From Naegleria lovaniensis (taxonomy: Eukaryota > Heterolobosea > Eutetramitea > Acrasida > Naegleriidae), in the NCBI RefSeq assembly GCF_003324165.1, contig NW_025407856.1, positions 310,001 to 374,000 on the forward strand: a stretch of DNA of 64,000 bases, in the 5' to 3' direction. Below the pieces are notes generated by a model. The model did not search any database and was not told where the DNA came from. It was given only the letters and a program-made list of their open reading frames with translations. This document shows positions 62,267 through 64,000 of the stretch, one piece after another (position 1 is the stretch's first letter; the number at the start of each line of letters is the position of its first letter). The position numbers and the translations under genes are program-made.

Positions 62267-63178
62267 ACAAAATGGATTGAACCAATGAATAAACAACACA
62301 ATAACGTTATTGGGAGAGAAACTTGCGGACACAAACGACTGAAATAGAACAGGATTCTTTGAGAGCAGAAAAGAATCAATGACCAGTTCTGATGAAGCGA
62401 TGAAACTGTTCCATCTCTTTTGACTCTTTGAGATATTCCTTAACAAAACAGTAAAAGTAGTGCCTGGAGCGACAACGGCTTTTCCAAATCGTCTACGCAG
62501 GTATTTATTAATTTATTTGTTGTTCAGGTACTGGGAGGTCCAAATTTGAGATGCCACGCACTCCATGATGCAAACGAAACGGTTGTATGAAATTCAAAGC
62601 TCTTCCACATGACCAACTAGAAGCTAACAGTTCATAAAACAACCAATGCTGAAACAATAACATCAACTACAACAGTAGAAGTATCCTTCTTCTTCTTCTT
62701 CTTTAACAACACGCTAGGGTTCATTCATCCTTAGCTACTCCATACATGGTCGCATCTCCCTTCTTACGAAATTGTATCAAATATGCATGCCTATGGATAA
62801 TACGATTCGTACAATCCAATCACAGCGAATTTTTCAAAGTTGAACAAAATTTTTCTTCCTTTCTGTCTGACAAACGAAAGAATCCCGGCTGAAGAGAGCA
62901 ACAACAATTCGAGAGATGTCAACAGACTTGTATAGACTCATTATCTGCGCTGAAACGGTGAATTGGCTCTAAAAGTGCAGTCCTTTTGGGCACAATTCTC
63001 TGACGTATTTATGTCAGCTGTTGCAGAAGAAGTCAACGGTCCGGCAACTTCGAGATGTGTATTATTTGAGAGAGACAACCTGTGTTTGGCTTTCTGCATC
63101 TTCTTGTTAAACAACAATTAATGAAACGAACCAACGAACCGAAACAACAAAAAAAACAACCTATATTCGCGCAAAGAA
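62267..63178. other. intergenic between two RWP-RK genes
   Basis: 912 bp. It contains a TTCTTCTTCTTCTTC run near 62690 and several AT-rich stretches; no gene found. A plus ORF at 63082-63270 overlaps the following gene's start in another frame. Confidence 0.5.
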
Positions 63179-64000
63179 ATGACAAAAGCAACGTATCAAA
63201 CCAAAACAATGTGTTCATCAACCTCTTCCTCATCACTGATGAATACACCCACGACGATGCATCACTATAACAGCAATAATAACAGTGGTGTTGCTGTTGT
63301 GGGTCGAATGAATATGACAACGCCATCACCGATACATGCTGTCAGATGCCAAGACATCAATGCTCCAGACAATTCATCCATGAATTCGAGAAGAAACTCT
63401 ACCACTTCGTCCACGACCTTGTCCTCGTCGAATCTTGGTAAATCATCATCATCCAAAACAAACTTGACAAGTTCAAATGGCATTGAAAAACAATCTAAGA
63501 GAAAAACAAACTCCAAACTGAAAGAATTCACCACTGTCTTTGACATTAAAAAGACATCTGTCAGCTTTGTCTCGAGAAATGGTGAGGAACAAAAGAAGAC
63601 TCGACGAGCACAAGCTTCCATCACCAAAGAAGAAATTTTGAGGGTTCTTCACTTGTCTCAAACACAAGCATGTAATCAAATTGGATGTTCTCTGTCCACT
63701 CTGAAACGAAGATTTTATGAATTGAAGGATGACATGGGTTTACAAAGGTAAGTCAAAGACAAGGCTATTTTTTTGTTATTCATTCATTCATTCATTCATT
63801 CATTCATTGTCTATTTTCCACTCATTGTTGCTCTTCTCATCAAAAGATGGCCTCAATTCTATGAAGAAATCAAAGATTTACCCATTTTCCCTCAAGTCTA
63901 TCCCATGTGTTTGGAATTTATATTGAATCGAGAGGATGAAGATCCAATCACGAAAGTAACAACAACTGCAAATCCTCCTCCTCCTCCTTCCATTGTCGTG
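63179..64000 (+). CDS. RWP-RK-domain protein, cut by the window end
   Basis: Exon 1 63179-63747, a 99-nt intron 63748-63846 (GTAAGT..AAAG), exon 2 from 63847 beyond 64000. The Ser/Thr/Asn-rich N-terminus is followed by ASITKEEILRVLHLSQTQACNQIGCSLSTLKRRFYELKDDMGLQ, and the splice lies inside the RWP motif (QR|WPQFYEEIKDLPIFPQ). The tail ends NREDEDPITKV...PPPPP at the window edge, so the C-terminus is missing. It shares both the helix-turn-helix and the PQVxPMxLxFILN tail with the upstream paralogue, which lacks this intron. Confidence 0.85.
63777..63808 (+). repeat. (ATTC)n microsatellite in an intron
   Basis: About seven tandem ATTC units inside the intron of the second RWP-RK gene, between donor and polypyrimidine tract. 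Likely length-polymorphic. Confidence 0.9.

Overview
The window is nuclear DNA from a compact, AT-rich protist genome using the standard code. Genes lie on both strands, mostly 50-900 bp apart, with few introns (38-569 nt, most under 100, GT..AG, many with GTAAGT/GTATGT donors). The gene set (two RWP-RK proteins, a Dictyostelium-type cAMP-receptor-like GPCR, pecanex, F-box/SPRY and F-box/LRR proteins, a DOMON-ferric reductase, asparagine- and glutamine-rich proteins, a dispersed single 5S rRNA gene) fits a free-living heterolobosean amoeboflagellate such as Naegleria. That assignment is an inference from content, not a database match.

Layout. 1-1.2 kb: remnant of an IS5/Harbinger-like DDE transposase. 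1.7-5.8 kb: an 893-aa tail-anchored beta-rich protein and an F-box-like LRR protein. 5.9-7.6 kb: a 5S rRNA gene, a possible structured RNA or regulatory element, and a degenerate F-box/Rho-like GTPase gene with one intron. 7.6-9.95 kb: gene-poor island with direct repeats, a 19-bp minisatellite and a strong hairpin. 10-18 kb: a PNPOx-like/ferredoxin-reductase fusion, an unknown protein, exosome subunit Rrp40, a divergent actin, a CaaX protein and an RCC1-like protein. 18.2 kb: second copy of the 6.1-kb element, opposite strand. 18.7-30 kb: DUF4476 protein, cyclophilin H, eL30, a USP deubiquitinase, SUV3 helicase, adenylosuccinate lyase, a small lysine-rich protein, a Cys-rich membrane protein and eL39. 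30.2-35 kb: a three-exon pecanex gene. 35.3-46 kb: a membrane protein, uS2, a Ser-rich protein, a DOMON-ferric reductase and a kelch/BTB protein. 46.3-60 kb: LRR-RBR ubiquitin ligase, 2H phosphoesterase, three-exon ankyrin protein, two F-box proteins, a type I membrane protein, U2A' and a GPCR. 60.6-64 kb: two RWP-RK genes, the second cut by the window end.

Themes. Ubiquitin signalling is prominent (USP, RBR ligase, several F-box proteins, kelch/BTB). RNA metabolism is represented by Rrp40, SUV3, U2A', cyclophilin H and a 2H phosphoesterase. Three ribosomal protein genes (eL30, eL39, uS2) share an upstream sequence of about 70 bp in the same orientation relative to the gene, a likely ribosomal-protein promoter module. 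The best candidate for something undescribed is the pair of dispersed noncoding elements at 6076-6191 (+) and 18241-18367 (-), which share several conserved blocks, including 26 identical nucleotides.
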